A stretch of DNA of 64,000 nucleotides from Telluria beijingensis (GTDB lineage: Bacteria > Pseudomonadota > Gammaproteobacteria > Burkholderiales > Burkholderiaceae_D), in the NCBI RefSeq assembly GCF_030770395.1, contig NZ_CP132480.1:4436039-4500038 (forward strand), read 5' to 3'. The notes beneath the pieces were generated by a model. The model did not search any database. It worked only from the letters and a program-made list of their open reading frames with translations, and was not told where the DNA came from. Below are positions 26,503 through 37,511 of this stretch, piece by piece (position 1 is the stretch's first letter; each line of letters begins with the position of its first letter). The position numbers and the translations under genes are program-made.

Positions 26503-27537
26503 TCAGCAGCCGCAGGCTTCCTTCTGCACCGACTCCAGCGTGGCGGCGCGCGTCTTGAGGCCCAGCTTGGCCAGCAGTACGCGGTCGTCGTCGGCTTCCG
26601 GATTGTCGGTGGTGAGCAGCTTGTCGCCGTAGAAGATCGAGTTGGCGCCGGCCATGAAGCACATCGCCTGCACCGCTTCGCCCAGTTCGCGGCGGCCCGC
26701 CGACAGGCGCACGCGCGCCAGCGGCATGGTGATGCGCGCCACCGCGATGGTGCGCACGAATTCGATCGGGTCCAGCTTGTCCATGCCGTGCAGCGGCGTG
26801 CCTGCCACCTGCACCAGGTGGTTGACCGGCACCGATTCCGGATACGGATTCAGGTTCGCCAGCTGGGCGATCAGGCCGGCGCGCTGCTCGCGCGTCTCGC
26901 CCATGCCGACGATGCCGCCGCAGCAGACCTTCAGGCCCGCCTGGCGCACGCGGCCCAGCGTGTCCAGGCGATCCTGGTATTCGCGGGTCGAGATGACGTT
27001 GTTATAGAAATCCGGCGCGGTATCGATATTGTGGTTGTAGTAATCGAGGCCTGCCTTTTTCAGCTGCTCGGCCTGGCCGGCTTCGAGCATGCCCAGCGTG
27101 GCGCACGTCTCCATGCCCAGCGCCTTCACTTCGCGCACCATGGTCTCGACTTTTTCCATGTCGCGCTCTTTCGGGCTGCGCCAGGCCGCGCCCATGCAGA
27201 AGCGGGTCGCGCCGCTGGCCTTGGCCGCGCGCGCCGCATCCAGCACGGTGTCGATGTCGAGGATCTTCTTGGCTTCGACGCCGGTGTCGTAGCGCGCCGC
27301 CTGCGGGCAGTAGCCGCAGTCTTCCTCGCAGCCGCCGGTCTTGATCGACAGCAGGGTCGCCAGTTCGACGTCGCCGTCCGGGAAGTGCTCGCGGTGCAGG
27401 CTCGAGGCGCGGTGCATCAGTTCGGGGAACGGCAGCTCGAACAGCGCGAGCACGTCGGCCAGCGGCCAGGTCGCATTCTCCGCGGGCTTGATGGCGGCCG
27501 CTGGGCGGTGCAGGGCGATGGTGTTCATATCGGACAT
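26503..27537 (-). CDS. bioB: Biotin synthase (radical SAM)
   Basis: 344 residues. The radical-SAM cysteines C70, C74 and C77 are in [11 protein letters not shown]. The second-cluster region is present as [37 protein letters not shown] and ARVRLSAGR. BioB inserts sulfur into dethiobiotin. It is the last of four bio genes (bioA-bioF-bioD-bioB) and starts 10 bases after bioD ends. All catalytic residues appear intact. Confidence 0.96.
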   Translation of the reverse strand: MSDMNTIALHRPAAAIKPAENATWPLADVLALFELPFPELMHRASSLHREHFPDGDVELATLLSIKTGGCEEDCGYCPQAARYDTGVEAKKILDIDTVLDAARAAKASGATRFCMGAAWRSPKERDMEKVETMVREVKALGMETCATLGMLEAGQAEQLKKAGLDYYNHNIDTAPDFYNNVISTREYQDRLDTLGRVRQAGLKVCCGGIVGMGETREQRAGLIAQLANLNPYPESVPVNHLVQVAGTPLHGMDKLDPIEFVRTIAVARITMPLARVRLSAGRRELGEAVQAMCFMAGANSIFYGDKLLTTDNPEADDDRVLLAKLGLKTRAATLESVQKEACGC

Positions 27538-27547
27538 AGGGGTTCCT

Positions 27548-28375
27548 TCAGGACTTGCCTCGCGTGGACGGCCATCCCGGCAGTCCAGCGAGATCGATGA
27601 ATTCGGCCGCCGCGGCGGCCGTCGGTGTGGGCAGGCGCGGCACGCGGCCCAGCAATGGCGCCGGGATGCGCTGTGCCAGCGCGTCTATATTTTCTTGTTC
27701 AAAGCGCATATCGGGATCGGCCGTGTTGGCGACCCAGCCGGCCAGCACCAGGCCGCGCGCCACGATCGCTTCGACCGTGAGCAGGGCGTGGCTGATGCAG
27801 CCCAGGCGCATGCCGACCACCAGGATCACCGGCAGGTTAAGTTGTGCGGCCAGGTCGGCGCTGTCGAAGCTATCGTTGAATGGTACACGGAAGCCGCCCA
27901 CGCCCTCGACCACGACCGCATCGGACGCCGCCTGGATCTCGGCGAAGGCGGCGATGATCGGCGCCGATTCGATGGTGACGTTTTCCAGCGCGGCGGCGAT
28001 GTGTGGCGCCGCCGGCTCGCGCAGCATGTACGGCGTGGTGATCGACGCGGGCAGGTGCACGTTGCCTGCCGCAATGAGCATGTCGGCGTCGTCGTTGTGC
28101 AGTTGTCCGTCGCGCAGCTCGGCGCCGGCGGCCACCGGCTTCATGCCGCAGGCGCGCACGCCGCTTGCCGCCAGCTTGTACAGGATGGCGCTCGACACCA
28201 GCGTCTTGCCGATCTCGGTGTCGGTGCCGGTGACGAAGCAGGCGAAGCGCGACGGCAGGTTGTCGATGGCGCGTGCCTCGAGTTCCGGCTCCAGCGCCGG
28301 CTCGTCGAGCTCGGCCTGCGGCAGCACGGGTGGCGGCGCGGCGATCGGGTCGTCGGTCTCGTTCAGGTTTTTCAT
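27548..28375 (-). CDS. bioD: Dethiobiotin synthetase with N-terminal extension
   Basis: 275 residues. The P-loop GTDTEIGKT sits at 50-58 and the conserved [22 protein letters not shown] and [10 protein letters not shown] follow, all typical of BioD, which closes the ureido ring of dethiobiotin with ATP and CO2. Ordinary BioD starts only ~8 residues before the P-loop; here about 42 extra Pro/Glu/Ala-rich residues precede it, with no later methionine available as an alternative start. The ATG overlaps the bioF stop (ATGA). Confidence 0.93.
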   Translation of the reverse strand: MKNLNETDDPIAAPPPVLPQAELDEPALEPELEARAIDNLPSRFACFVTGTDTEIGKTLVSSAILYKLAASGVRACGMKPVAAGAELRDGQLHNDDADMLIAAGNVHLPASITTPYMLREPAAPHIAAALENVTIESAPIIAAFAEIQAASDAVVVEGVGGFRVPFNDSFDSADLAAQLNLPVILVVGMRLGCISHALLTVEAIVARGLVLAGWVANTADPDMRFEQENIDALAQRIPAPLLGRVPRLPTPTAAAAAEFIDLAGLPGWPSTRGKS

Positions 28376-29559
28376 GGTGCGGCCTTTTCCAGTCTGTTGA
28401 GCGCCTGCGCCAGTTGCGCGACGTCGTCGACGCCATGGGCGGCCGACAGGGTCACGCGCAGGCGCGCGGTGCCCGGCGCCACGGTCGGCGGGCGGATCGC
28501 CGGCACCCACAGGCCCTGTTCATGCAGGGCGGCGGAGGCGCGCAGCGCATCGTCGTTGCTGCCGATGATGACGGGCTGGATCGCGGTGCGCGATGTCGCC
28601 AGTTTCCAACGTTGGAAATCCAGCGATTCGCGCAACTGCCCGACCAGGCCCGCCAGGTGGGCGCGTCGTTGTGCGCCCTCAGCGCCGCCAATGATATCAA
28701 GGCTGGCGAGCAGGGCGTGTGCGAGCGCCGGCGCACAGGCCGTGGTGTAGATGTAGGGGCGGGCGCGCTGGATCATCAATTCGATCACGCTGGCATGCGC
28801 CGCGATGAAGGCGCCGCCGACGCCGGCCGCCTTGCCGAGCGTGCCCATATAGACGAGATTGGGCGAGCGCAGGCCGAAATGCTCGAGCGCGCCGCGGCCG
28901 TTCGCGCCCAGCACGCCGAAGCCGTGGGCATCGTCGACCACCAGCCAGGCGCCGTGGCGTTCGCAGACGGCCAGCAGTTGCGGCAGCGGCGCCAGGTTGC
29001 CGTCCATGCTGAACACGCTGTCGGTGACGACGATTTTCGTGGCGGCGCCGCTGGCCCGCAGTTGTGCCTCGAGCGCGTCGACATCGCCATGTGGGTAGAC
29101 GGTGACGCCGGCCTTCGCCAGGCGGGCGCCGTCGATCAGCGAGGCGTGGTTCAGCGCCTCGGAAAAGATCATCGCGTCGGCATCCTGGCCCAGGGCGGTC
29201 AGGATCGCCAGGTTGGCCATGTAGCCGGTGCACAGCGTGAGCGCGCGCGCCTGTTCCAGGTGCGGCGCCATCCACTCGGCCAGGTGTTCTTCCAGCAGGT
29301 GGTGGGCGCGGCCGTGGCCGGAGACCAGGTGCGAGGCGCCGCTGCCGGCGCCATACATGGCGGCGCCTTCGCGCAGCGCCTCGATCACCTGCGGGTGGGC
29401 CGCCAGGCCGAGGTAGTCGTTGCTGCAGAAGGCGAGCAGTTCGCGGCCGTCCACGACCTGGCGCGGCGCGCAGGCGCCGTCGGTCACGCGGCGACGGCGC
29501 ACCAGGCTGTGGGCGGCGAGCGTCGCCAGTTTGCGGTCGATGTCGGCGATCAGGTTCAT
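28372..29559 (-). CDS. bioF: 8-amino-7-oxononanoate synthase
   Basis: 395 residues. A PLP-dependent alpha-oxoamine synthase: [38 protein letters not shown] and the PLP lysine K243 in [14 protein letters not shown]. It condenses pimeloyl-ACP/CoA with alanine. The start at 29559 lies two bases from the bioA stop, and the end overlaps bioD by 4 bases, showing tight coupling of the bio genes. Confidence 0.95.
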   Translation of the reverse strand: MNLIADIDRKLATLAAHSLVRRRRVTDGACAPRQVVDGRELLAFCSNDYLGLAAHPQVIEALREGAAMYGAGSGASHLVSGHGRAHHLLEEHLAEWMAPHLEQARALTLCTGYMANLAILTALGQDADAMIFSEALNHASLIDGARLAKAGVTVYPHGDVDALEAQLRASGAATKIVVTDSVFSMDGNLAPLPQLLAVCERHGAWLVVDDAHGFGVLGANGRGALEHFGLRSPNLVYMGTLGKAAGVGGAFIAAHASVIELMIQRARPYIYTTACAPALAHALLASLDIIGGAEGAQRRAHLAGLVGQLRESLDFQRWKLATSRTAIQPVIIGSNDDALRASAALHEQGLWVPAIRPPTVAPGTARLRVTLSAAHGVDDVAQLAQALNRLEKAAP

Positions 29560-29560
29560 G

Positions 29561-30901
29561 TCAGGCCGCGATCACCGACTCGAAGGTCTTGAGGGTGCGC
29601 GCGGCCAGGCTGGCGACGTCTTCTTCGTCCAGCACGTACGGCGGCATCAGGTAGACGGTGCGGCCGATCGGACGCAGCAGCAGTTCGTTCTCGACCGCGG
29701 TGCTGAAGAAACGGCGCGAGAAGGTCGAGGCGCGGTCCTTGTCCGGTTCGATGGCGTCGAACGCGAAGATCATGCCGCGCTGGCGGAAGTGGCGCGCGCG
29801 CTCGTGCTCGGCCAGCGGGGCGAGTGCGATCGTCATCTTCGTCGCCAGCTCGCGGTTGCGGTTCAATACATCGTCTTCTTCGAAGATGTCGAGCGTGGCC
29901 AGTGCCGCGCGGCAGGCCAGCGGGTTGCCGGTGTAGGAATGCGAGTGCAGGAAGCCGCGCGTGATGTCTTCGCTGTAGAAGGCCTGGTAGATGTCGTCGC
30001 GGGTGAGCACCAGCGACAGCGGCAGGTAGCCGCCGCTGATGCCTTTCGACAGGCACAGAAAGTCAGGCCAGATGCCAGCCTGCTCGCAGGCGAAGAAGGT
30101 GCCGGTGCGCCCGCAGCCGACCGCGATCTCGTCGGCGATCAGGTGCACGTGGTGCTGGTCGCACAGGTCGCGTAGAAGCTTGAGGTAGAGCGGGTCGTAC
30201 ATCGCCATGCCGGTCGCGCACTGCACCAGCGGCTCCACGATGATGGCGGCGATTTTCTCGCCACGCTGCTCGAACAATTCCTTCACTTCCAGGATCGCGC
30301 GGCGCGCCACGTCCTGGGCGGTTTCACCCTCGGCCGCGTTGCGCGCGTCCGGCGCGATGACCACATGCGAGGCGCGCAGCAGCGGGCCATAGGCGTCCTT
30401 GAACAGCGGCACATCGGTGACGCCGAGCGCGCCGAGCGTCTCGCCGTGGTAGCTGCCCTGCAGGCACACGAATTCCTGCTTGGCCGGGAAGCCGGCGTTG
30501 CGCCAATAGTGGAAACTCATCTTCATCGCGATCTCGACCGCCGATGCGCCATCCGACGCGAAGGTGGCATGGCCCAGCGCGTGACCGGTCAGCTTCGACA
30601 GGCGCTCGGCCAGTTCGACCACCGGCGCGTGCGTGAAACCGGCCAGCATCGCGTGTTCGAGCTTGTCCAGCTGGTCCTTCAGCGCCGCGTTGATGCGCGG
30701 GTTCGCATGGCCGAACATGTTCACCCACCACGAGCTGATGCCGTCCAGGTAGCGCTTGCCGTCGTAGTCAACCAGCCACGGACCCTGGCCATGGCTGACC
30801 GCGATCAGCGGCACCTCCTCGTGGTGCTGCATCTGGGTGCAGGGATGCCATACGCTGCGCAGGCTGCGCGCGATCCACTCGGAGGAGGTCGATTGAGTCA
30901 C
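29561..30901 (-). CDS. bioA: Adenosylmethionine-8-amino-7-oxononanoate transaminase
   Basis: 446 residues, class III aminotransferase. VWHPCTQMQHHEE near the N-terminus and DGISSWWVNMFGH are BioA-specific; HLIADEIAVGCGRTGTFFACE and the PLP lysine K286 in LCLSKGISGGYLPL complete the active site. It makes 7,8-diaminopelargonate. The gene starts 17 bases after liuC ends, so the bio genes are read as a continuation of the liuB-liuC transcript. Confidence 0.95.
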   Translation of the reverse strand: MTQSTSSEWIARSLRSVWHPCTQMQHHEEVPLIAVSHGQGPWLVDYDGKRYLDGISSWWVNMFGHANPRINAALKDQLDKLEHAMLAGFTHAPVVELAERLSKLTGHALGHATFASDGASAVEIAMKMSFHYWRNAGFPAKQEFVCLQGSYHGETLGALGVTDVPLFKDAYGPLLRASHVVIAPDARNAAEGETAQDVARRAILEVKELFEQRGEKIAAIIVEPLVQCATGMAMYDPLYLKLLRDLCDQHHVHLIADEIAVGCGRTGTFFACEQAGIWPDFLCLSKGISGGYLPLSLVLTRDDIYQAFYSEDITRGFLHSHSYTGNPLACRAALATLDIFEEDDVLNRNRELATKMTIALAPLAEHERARHFRQRGMIFAFDAIEPDKDRASTFSRRFFSTAVENELLLRPIGRTVYLMPPYVLDEEDVASLAARTLKTFESVIAA

Positions 30902-30917
30902 TTCAGGGTTCCAATTT

Positions 30918-31706
30918 CTATGAGTTCAGCCAGGTCGGCTTGCGTTTTTCGAGGAAGGAGGCCACGCCTTCGCGTCCTTCCAGCGAGGCGCGGATGGCGG
31001 CGATGCGGCCCGCGGTGTCCCCCAGCAGCGCATCGTCGACCGGCTGGCCGACGATCTCGCGCACCAGCGTCTTGGCTTCCTTGACGGCGTTCGGGCTGTT
31101 GTTGACCAGGGCCTTGGCGATGCCGGCGGTCGTGGCGTCCAGCGCATCCGCGGCCACGACCTCGTGCGCGAAGCCGATGCGGCGCGCTTCCAGCGCATCG
31201 AAGCGCTCGGCGGTCATAAAGTAACGGCGCGCGGCCTGCTCGCCTATGGCCTTGATCACATAAGGCGAGATGGTAGCCGGAATCAGGCCGAGCTTCACTT
31301 CGGACAGGCAGAATCCGGCGGTATCGACGGCTACCACGATGTCGCAGGCCGCCACCAGGCCCATGCCGCCGGCGTAGCAATCGCCCTGCACCTTGGCCAC
31401 CGTGGGCTTCGGGCACAGGTAGATCGTGCGCAGCATGTCGGCCAGGCGCAGCGCGTCGTCATGGTTTTCTTCATGCGAGTAGCCGGCCATCTTCTTCATC
31501 CAGTTCAGGTCGGCGCCGGCGCAGAAGGCCGGCCCGTTCGCCGCCAGGACGATGGCGCGCACCATCTCGTTGCGGCCCAACTCGTCGAAGGCCAGCGCCA
31601 GTTCGGCGATCGTGTGTTCGTTGAAGGCGTTGCGCAGCTCGGGGCGGTCGAGGGTGACGGTGGCCACCTTGTCGGCGATCGCGATGGTGAGGGTTTGATA
31701 ATCCAT
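30918..31706 (-). CDS. liuC: Methylglutaconyl-CoA hydratase (enoyl-CoA hydratase family)
   Basis: 262 residues of the crotonase family. The oxyanion-hole motif AANGPAFCAGADLNWMKKMA (about 56-75) and YAGGMGLVAACDIVVA (about 113-128) match LiuC-type methylglutaconyl-CoA hydratases, where GADLNWM is characteristic. It hydrates 3-methylglutaconyl-CoA to HMG-CoA. It starts 12 bases after liuB ends and precedes bioA by 16 bases; context strongly supports the leucine role. Confidence 0.93.
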   Translation of the reverse strand: MDYQTLTIAIADKVATVTLDRPELRNAFNEHTIAELALAFDELGRNEMVRAIVLAANGPAFCAGADLNWMKKMAGYSHEENHDDALRLADMLRTIYLCPKPTVAKVQGDCYAGGMGLVAACDIVVAVDTAGFCLSEVKLGLIPATISPYVIKAIGEQAARRYFMTAERFDALEARRIGFAHEVVAADALDATTAGIAKALVNNSPNAVKEAKTLVREIVGQPVDDALLGDTAGRIAAIRASLEGREGVASFLEKRKPTWLNS

Positions 31707-31718
31707 TCCTGATTTCCC

Positions 31719-33326
<1,608 letters not shown>

Positions 33327-33361
33327 GTGCCGTCCTCTTGTCTCGTCCGCCTCTCCAGCGG

Positions 33362-33814
33362 TCACTTCTTGTCAGGGAAACTGCCGTCCAGGTAGAACCA
33401 GCGAAGTGCGCCGTCGGGGCCGGGCTCGCGCACGAAGCGGCTGACTTCGTGCAGGCGGTGTGCGCGGCCGCCCACCTTGAAGCGGGCGACGAATTCGACA
33501 GTGTCACGGTTCGGGTCTGGCCCTGGATCGTCCGACAATTCTGCTTTACGTTGACGTAAACGTAAAGTAGTTTTTATCTCGAGTCCGAGCCAGCGCATGG
33601 GCTCGGTGTCATCGATGATGGCTTCCTGCGGGCGGGTGCTGGGATGCCAGGTGGCAACTAAATACGGCTCATCCTTGAGCGTGAACGCGGTATACCTCGA
33701 GCGCATCAGGGTTTCAGCGGTCGGCGGTAGGGCCGCGCCGGAGAGGAACGGGCCGCAGCAGCGCTCGAACGCAGGGCCGCCGCAGGGGCAGGGAGAGGCG
33801 GGACGGGTGGACAT
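33362..33814 (-). CDS. ychJ: YchJ family protein (UPF0225) with inserted loop
   Basis: 150 residues. An N-terminal SEC-C-like metal motif (SPCPCGG-x5-CCGPF, cysteines at 9, 11, 19 and 20), then the YchJ block [33 protein letters not shown], and [20 protein letters not shown]. Function not known. Between WLGLEI and FVARF there are about a dozen more residues than in E. coli YchJ, and this insertion (around residues 81-104) contains a LiuR-type operator in its DNA. The C-terminal second SEC-C motif of E. coli YchJ is absent. Confidence 0.85.
   Translation of the reverse strand: MSTRPASPCPCGGPAFERCCGPFLSGAALPPTAETLMRSRYTAFTLKDEPYLVATWHPSTRPQEAIIDDTEPMRWLGLEIKTTLRLRQRKAELSDDPGPDPNRDTVEFVARFKVGGRAHRLHEVSRFVREPGPDGALRWFYLDGSFPDKK
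33546..33566 (-). promoter_or_regulatory. LiuR-type operator inside ychJ, upstream of liuB
   Basis: On the minus strand the site reads TTTACGTTTACGTCAACG followed by TAA. It is almost identical to the site in front of liuA (61250-61270): 19 of 21 positions agree. The surrounding 24 bases (33544-33567) are a near-perfect palindrome. It overlaps codons 83-90 of ychJ and lies 220 bases before the liuB start codon. Confidence 0.7.
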
Positions 33815-33898
33815 GGCGGCAATTATCCGCGATTTTGCCAACACCGGTCATGCGGGATGCATGGCCGGCAACCCCGTTAAATATGTGTTAACGACGGA

Positions 33899-35134
33899 TC
33901 AGTGACGCAGCGTCAACCCATCCAGCCCGAACGGCGGCGCCTTCCCCTGCACCAGGTCGGCCAGCAGCGCCGCCGTCCCGCAGGCGAAGGTAAACCCCAG
34001 CGGCCCATGCCCGACATTCAGCCACAGATTGTCATATTGCGTAGCCCCGACGATCGGCGCGCTGCTGGGTGTCGCCGGCCGCAATCCCGCCCACACCGAT
34101 ACCTGCGAATAATCCGCCGCGCGCGGCATGGTCTCGCGCACCTGGCGCGTCAGGCCCTCGACCCGCTTCGGATCGTGGCGCAGGTCTTCGCCCACCATGT
34201 CGACCATCGCCGCCACCCGCAGCCGGTCGCCGATGCGCGCATACAGCACCTTGCGCTCGAAGTCGGTGACGCTGATCTCGGGCGCCACGTCGTCCTGGCG
34301 GATCGGGGCGGACAGGCTGTAGCCCTTGAGCGGGTACAGGGGCAGGTGGATGCCGATCGTGTCGGCCAGGTCGCGGCTCTGGATGCCGGCCGCCAGCACG
34401 TAGGCGTCCGCCGTGAGCAGGCCGTCGGCGGTCTCGACGCCGCGGACGCGGCCACGCTCGGCGTACAGCCCGCGCGCCTCGCCATGCACGAAGCCGCGAA
34501 AGCGCGGATGCGCGCGCAGGCGTTCGGCCAGCGCCATGCAGAAGGCGTGGCAGTCGGCCACCGCCTCGCCGGCGTTGTAGATGCCGCCGGCCAGCAGGTG
34601 CTGGCTGGCCGCCAGCGCCGGTTCGCGCGCGCCGCATTCCTCGGGCGACCAGACCTGGCCGGCGCCGGGTTTCCGGGCGGCCGCCTCGAACACCTCGCGC
34701 GAGCGGTAGACCACCAGCTTGCCGGCATCGCGCCAGTGGAAGGATTCGGGCGGCACCACGGGTTCGAGCTGCTGCATCGAGCGGCGCGACAGTTCGCCCA
34801 GTTCGAGCAGCTTGGCCGTGGTGCGGCGGTTGACGTCGGCCCGGCAGTGGGCCAGGAAGCTGGCCAGCCAGCGGTATTGGCGCAGGTCGGCCTCTGGCTT
34901 GAAGCGCAGCGGACCATCGGCCTGGAACAGCCATTTGACGGCCTTGAGCGGGATGCCCTCGTCGGCCAGCGGCGACACGTAGCGGTAGCTGAGCTGGCCG
35001 CCGTTGCCGTAGCTGGCGCCGCTGCCGACTTCCGGCGCGCGTTCCAGCAGGGTCACGCCATAGCCGGCTTCCACCAGCCACCAGGCCGAGGCCAGGCCGA
35101 CGACGCCGCCGCCGATCACGATGATGTGCTGCAT
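33899..35134 (-). CDS. dadA: D-amino acid dehydrogenase (FAD-dependent)
   Basis: 411 residues. FAD-binding GxGxxG variant IIVIGGGVVGLASAWWL at the N-terminus, followed by YGNGGQLSYRYVSPLA, the conserved DadA block, and a C-terminal GLRPATPSSAPIVG and LWLNVGHGPLGFTFACGTA. It oxidises D-amino acids, chiefly D-alanine, passing electrons to the respiratory chain at the inner membrane. D-Ala is released in peptidoglycan turnover, so its position just before the cell-wall salvage genes may be meaningful. No alanine racemase gene is adjacent. Confidence 0.9.
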   Translation of the reverse strand: MQHIIVIGGGVVGLASAWWLVEAGYGVTLLERAPEVGSGASYGNGGQLSYRYVSPLADEGIPLKAVKWLFQADGPLRFKPEADLRQYRWLASFLAHCRADVNRRTTAKLLELGELSRRSMQQLEPVVPPESFHWRDAGKLVVYRSREVFEAAARKPGAGQVWSPEECGAREPALAASQHLLAGGIYNAGEAVADCHAFCMALAERLRAHPRFRGFVHGEARGLYAERGRVRGVETADGLLTADAYVLAAGIQSRDLADTIGIHLPLYPLKGYSLSAPIRQDDVAPEISVTDFERKVLYARIGDRLRVAAMVDMVGEDLRHDPKRVEGLTRQVRETMPRAADYSQVSVWAGLRPATPSSAPIVGATQYDNLWLNVGHGPLGFTFACGTAALLADLVQGKAPPFGLDGLTLRH

Positions 35135-35250
35135 GCCAGACTCGTTTGTTCAGATAGGGGAATGGAGCTTAGAGGCTGTACCGACAGGCCGCCAATGAAT
35201 GGTGGACGAACAGTCATAACCGGCAGATATGCACGCATTTGCGGGGCCGT

Positions 35251-36540
35251 TCAGGCAGGTTGGCCGAGGATGGCGCGCCGGTGGACGAGGGCCAGCACGC
35301 GTTCCTCATAGCGCGCCAGGGACGAGTCGCGGCCCGGATTCGCGCCTGGATCGCGCGCGCTGCCGCCGGCCAGCACCACGATGCCGTTGCCATTGCTGCG
35401 ATCCATGGCGAAGATCGAGCGCAGGCCGTAGGCGTCGCCCAGGTGGCCGACCGCGTCGAAGCCGGGCGTGAGCCACATGCCGGGACGGTCGGGATAATGG
35501 GCGTTGCCGAACCCGCGCGGGCTGAGGATGCTGCCCAGCGGGTTGCCGTTGCCGCCTACACCATCGTAGGCCCAGTGGCGCGCGAACATCCGCTCGATCG
35601 TATCTTGCCGCAGCAGGCGCTGGCCCTCGTGGACGCCGCCCGCCATCAGCATGCGCATGATGACGCCGAGACCGCGCGCCGAGATGCGCAGGCCGCCGGT
35701 GGGGCTGAACGGCGTGGCGTTGGTGCCGGGGATGTAGCCGGCCAGGCCGGGCGGCGGCTGGATGCCGGGAGCGTCGACCTGGGCGATCCACGGCCCATCC
35801 GGGCGCCACTCTTCGCTGTCCACCGCGCGCTTGCGGTAGATGGTGGCCAGCCGGTCCTGCGCCGCGCGCGGCAGTTCGGACGGGTTGTAGCCGGCCTGCA
35901 GGCCGAGCGGCTGCAACAGCAGGCGCGCCATCTGGCGGTCGAAGCGTTCGCCCGTGACGCGCTCCATGACCGTGCCGATCAGGCCGAAGCCCAGGTTACA
36001 GTAGCTGTAATAGCCGCCGTCGGGGCCGGCGTGGTTCGACCAGGCCGGCCGCACGTCCTTCAATGCCGTCGTGGCCGGCCAGAAGTAGCCGCCGTCGTCG
36101 CGCAGCGACGAGGTATGCAGCAGCAGGTGGCGCAGCGTGATCGGCTGCGCCGGGAAATACGGATTGCGCAGGCTGAAGCCGAGGTAGCCGGAGACGTCGG
36201 CCTCGAGATCGAGCTTGCCGCTTTCCACCAGGCGCATCAGGCCGAGCGTGGTCACCAGCTTGGAGATCGAGGCGATGCGGTACAGGGTATCGGGCGTGGC
36301 CGGGCGGTCGGGGGCGATCGTGCGGCGGCCGAACGCGCCTTCGTACACCGGCCGGCCCGCGCGCACGGCCAGCACCGACAGGCTGGCCAGCGGGAAAGCC
36401 GGATCGTCCACGATGGCAGCCAGTTCGGCGTCGAGCGTGGGGGCCGCGGCGCCGCCGGACGCCGGCGGCATCGCCGCGAACAGCGGTTCCATCGCGCCCA
36501 GCATGAGCATGCCGAGCAGGGATCGCCTGCCGTGATTCAT
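35251..36540 (-). CDS. Serine hydrolase of the beta-lactamase/class C family
   Basis: 429 residues. An N-terminal signal with twin arginines (GRRSLLGMLMLGAM) is possibly Tat-dependent. The SxxK motif SISK is at 91-94, YxN is Y180-C181-N182, and a C-terminal GHLGDAYG segment provides the HxG-type third motif. Such proteins include D-aminopeptidases, esterases and peptidoglycan D,D-peptidases. The substrate is not predictable; location beside dadA and the murQ cluster suggests cell-wall peptides. It is divergent from the gntR gene. Confidence 0.85.
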   Translation of the reverse strand: MNHGRRSLLGMLMLGAMEPLFAAMPPASGGAAAPTLDAELAAIVDDPAFPLASLSVLAVRAGRPVYEGAFGRRTIAPDRPATPDTLYRIASISKLVTTLGLMRLVESGKLDLEADVSGYLGFSLRNPYFPAQPITLRHLLLHTSSLRDDGGYFWPATTALKDVRPAWSNHAGPDGGYYSYCNLGFGLIGTVMERVTGERFDRQMARLLLQPLGLQAGYNPSELPRAAQDRLATIYRKRAVDSEEWRPDGPWIAQVDAPGIQPPPGLAGYIPGTNATPFSPTGGLRISARGLGVIMRMLMAGGVHEGQRLLRQDTIERMFARHWAYDGVGGNGNPLGSILSPRGFGNAHYPDRPGMWLTPGFDAVGHLGDAYGLRSIFAMDRSNGNGIVVLAGGSARDPGANPGRDSSLARYEERVLALVHRRAILGQPA

Positions 36541-36649
36541 GTCCGTCTTCCTTTTTTATTGTGTTTGCCGGATCAGCATACGGACAGCCCGAAACCCTTG
36601 CCTAATGAATAGCCGTGGGGAAGTCATAACTCTTTTGTATTGGTCTCAA

Positions 36650-36664
36650 GTGGTATGCTTCCAC
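36650..36664. promoter_or_regulatory. Possible GntR operator before gntR
   Basis: GTGG (36650-36653) and CCAC (36661-36664) form an inverted repeat around TATGCTT, immediately before ATG 36668, and TTGGT occurs just upstream (36640-36644). TGGTAT is repeated before murQ. Autoregulation by the GntR protein is inferred, not shown. Confidence 0.3.
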
Positions 36665-36667
36665 GGT

Positions 36668-37423
36668 ATGAATACCCCCGGTCCCGGATTCCAGGTCAAC
36701 CTGGACGATAATTCTCCCCTGTACATGCAGCTGGCGCGCAAGCTGGCGCAGGACGTGCGCGACGGCCGCTACCAGGCCGACCAGGCGCTGCCCTCCGAGC
36801 GCATGCTGTCCGAACAGCTCGACGTCTCGCGCGTCACCGCGCGCAAGGCGATCGACCAGCTGGTCGAGCAGGGCCTGGTGGTGCGCCGGCGCGGCTCGGG
36901 CAACTACATCGCGCCGCGCATCGAGCAGCCGCTGTCCAACCTGTCGAGCTTTTCGGAGCAGCTGCAGCAGCGCGGCTATACCCCGCGCTCGGAATGGCTG
37001 CGGCGCGAAGTGGTCGTGGCCGACGCCGACCAGCAGCTGTCGCTCGGCCTGTCGCCCGGTTCGCGGGTGGCGCGCCTCGAACGCCTGCGCCTGGCCGACG
37101 ACATCGTGATGGCCTATGAGGTCAGCCTGATCCCGGCCGCCGTGCTGCCGCGTCCCGGTGACGTGGCCGCTTCGCTGTACGCCCACCTGGGCAAGAGCGG
37201 CCACCTGCCGGTGCGCGCGCTGCAGCACATCCGCGCCATGAATGCCGACGCCGAACTGGCGGCGCGCCTCGGCGTGCCCGAAGGCCGGGCGGTGCTGTTC
37301 ATCACCCGCATCGGCTACCTGGAGTCGGGCGAGCCGGTCGAGCTGACCCATTCCTACTGCCGCAGCGACCACTATGATTTCGTGGCCGAACTGCGGCGCC
37401 CTGCGCCGGGTACACCCGCATAA
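36668..37423 (+). CDS. GntR family regulator (HutC/NagR subfamily)
   Basis: 251 residues. An N-terminal winged helix (SPLYMQLARKLAQDVRDGRY, then LPSERMLSEQLDVSRVTARKAIDQLVEQGLV) is followed by a UTRA effector domain (residues ~95-245), the HutC/NagR layout. Relatives sense amino-sugar phosphates such as GlcNAc-6-P or GlcN-6-P. It heads the murQ-MFS-nagX-kinase cluster and is the natural candidate to control it in response to MurNAc-6-P or GlcNAc-6-P. ATG 36668 begins at the conserved N-terminus; an upstream in-frame start would add an unlikely extension. Confidence 0.88.
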   Translation: MNTPGPGFQVNLDDNSPLYMQLARKLAQDVRDGRYQADQALPSERMLSEQLDVSRVTARKAIDQLVEQGLVVRRRGSGNYIAPRIEQPLSNLSSFSEQLQQRGYTPRSEWLRREVVVADADQQLSLGLSPGSRVARLERLRLADDIVMAYEVSLIPAAVLPRPGDVAASLYAHLGKSGHLPVRALQHIRAMNADAELAARLGVPEGRAVLFITRIGYLESGEPVELTHSYCRSDHYDFVAELRRPAPGTPA

Positions 37424-37468
37424 CCTTCCGGCATGGCGGCGGCCGATCCTTTCATGGGATGGCTTGCC

Positions 37469-37490
37469 GAATTGGTATTACACTGGTTTT
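37469..37490. promoter_or_regulatory. AT-rich TGGT-repeat motif before murQ
   Basis: ATTGGTATTACACTGGTTTT lies about 25 bases before murQ. It contains two TGGT half-sites and stands out in base composition. A similar TTGGT...TGGTAT arrangement occurs before gntR, so it may be the operator of the GntR regulator. Confidence 0.4.
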
Positions 37491-37511
37491 ATTAAAACTC
37501 CACCCCGAGAC

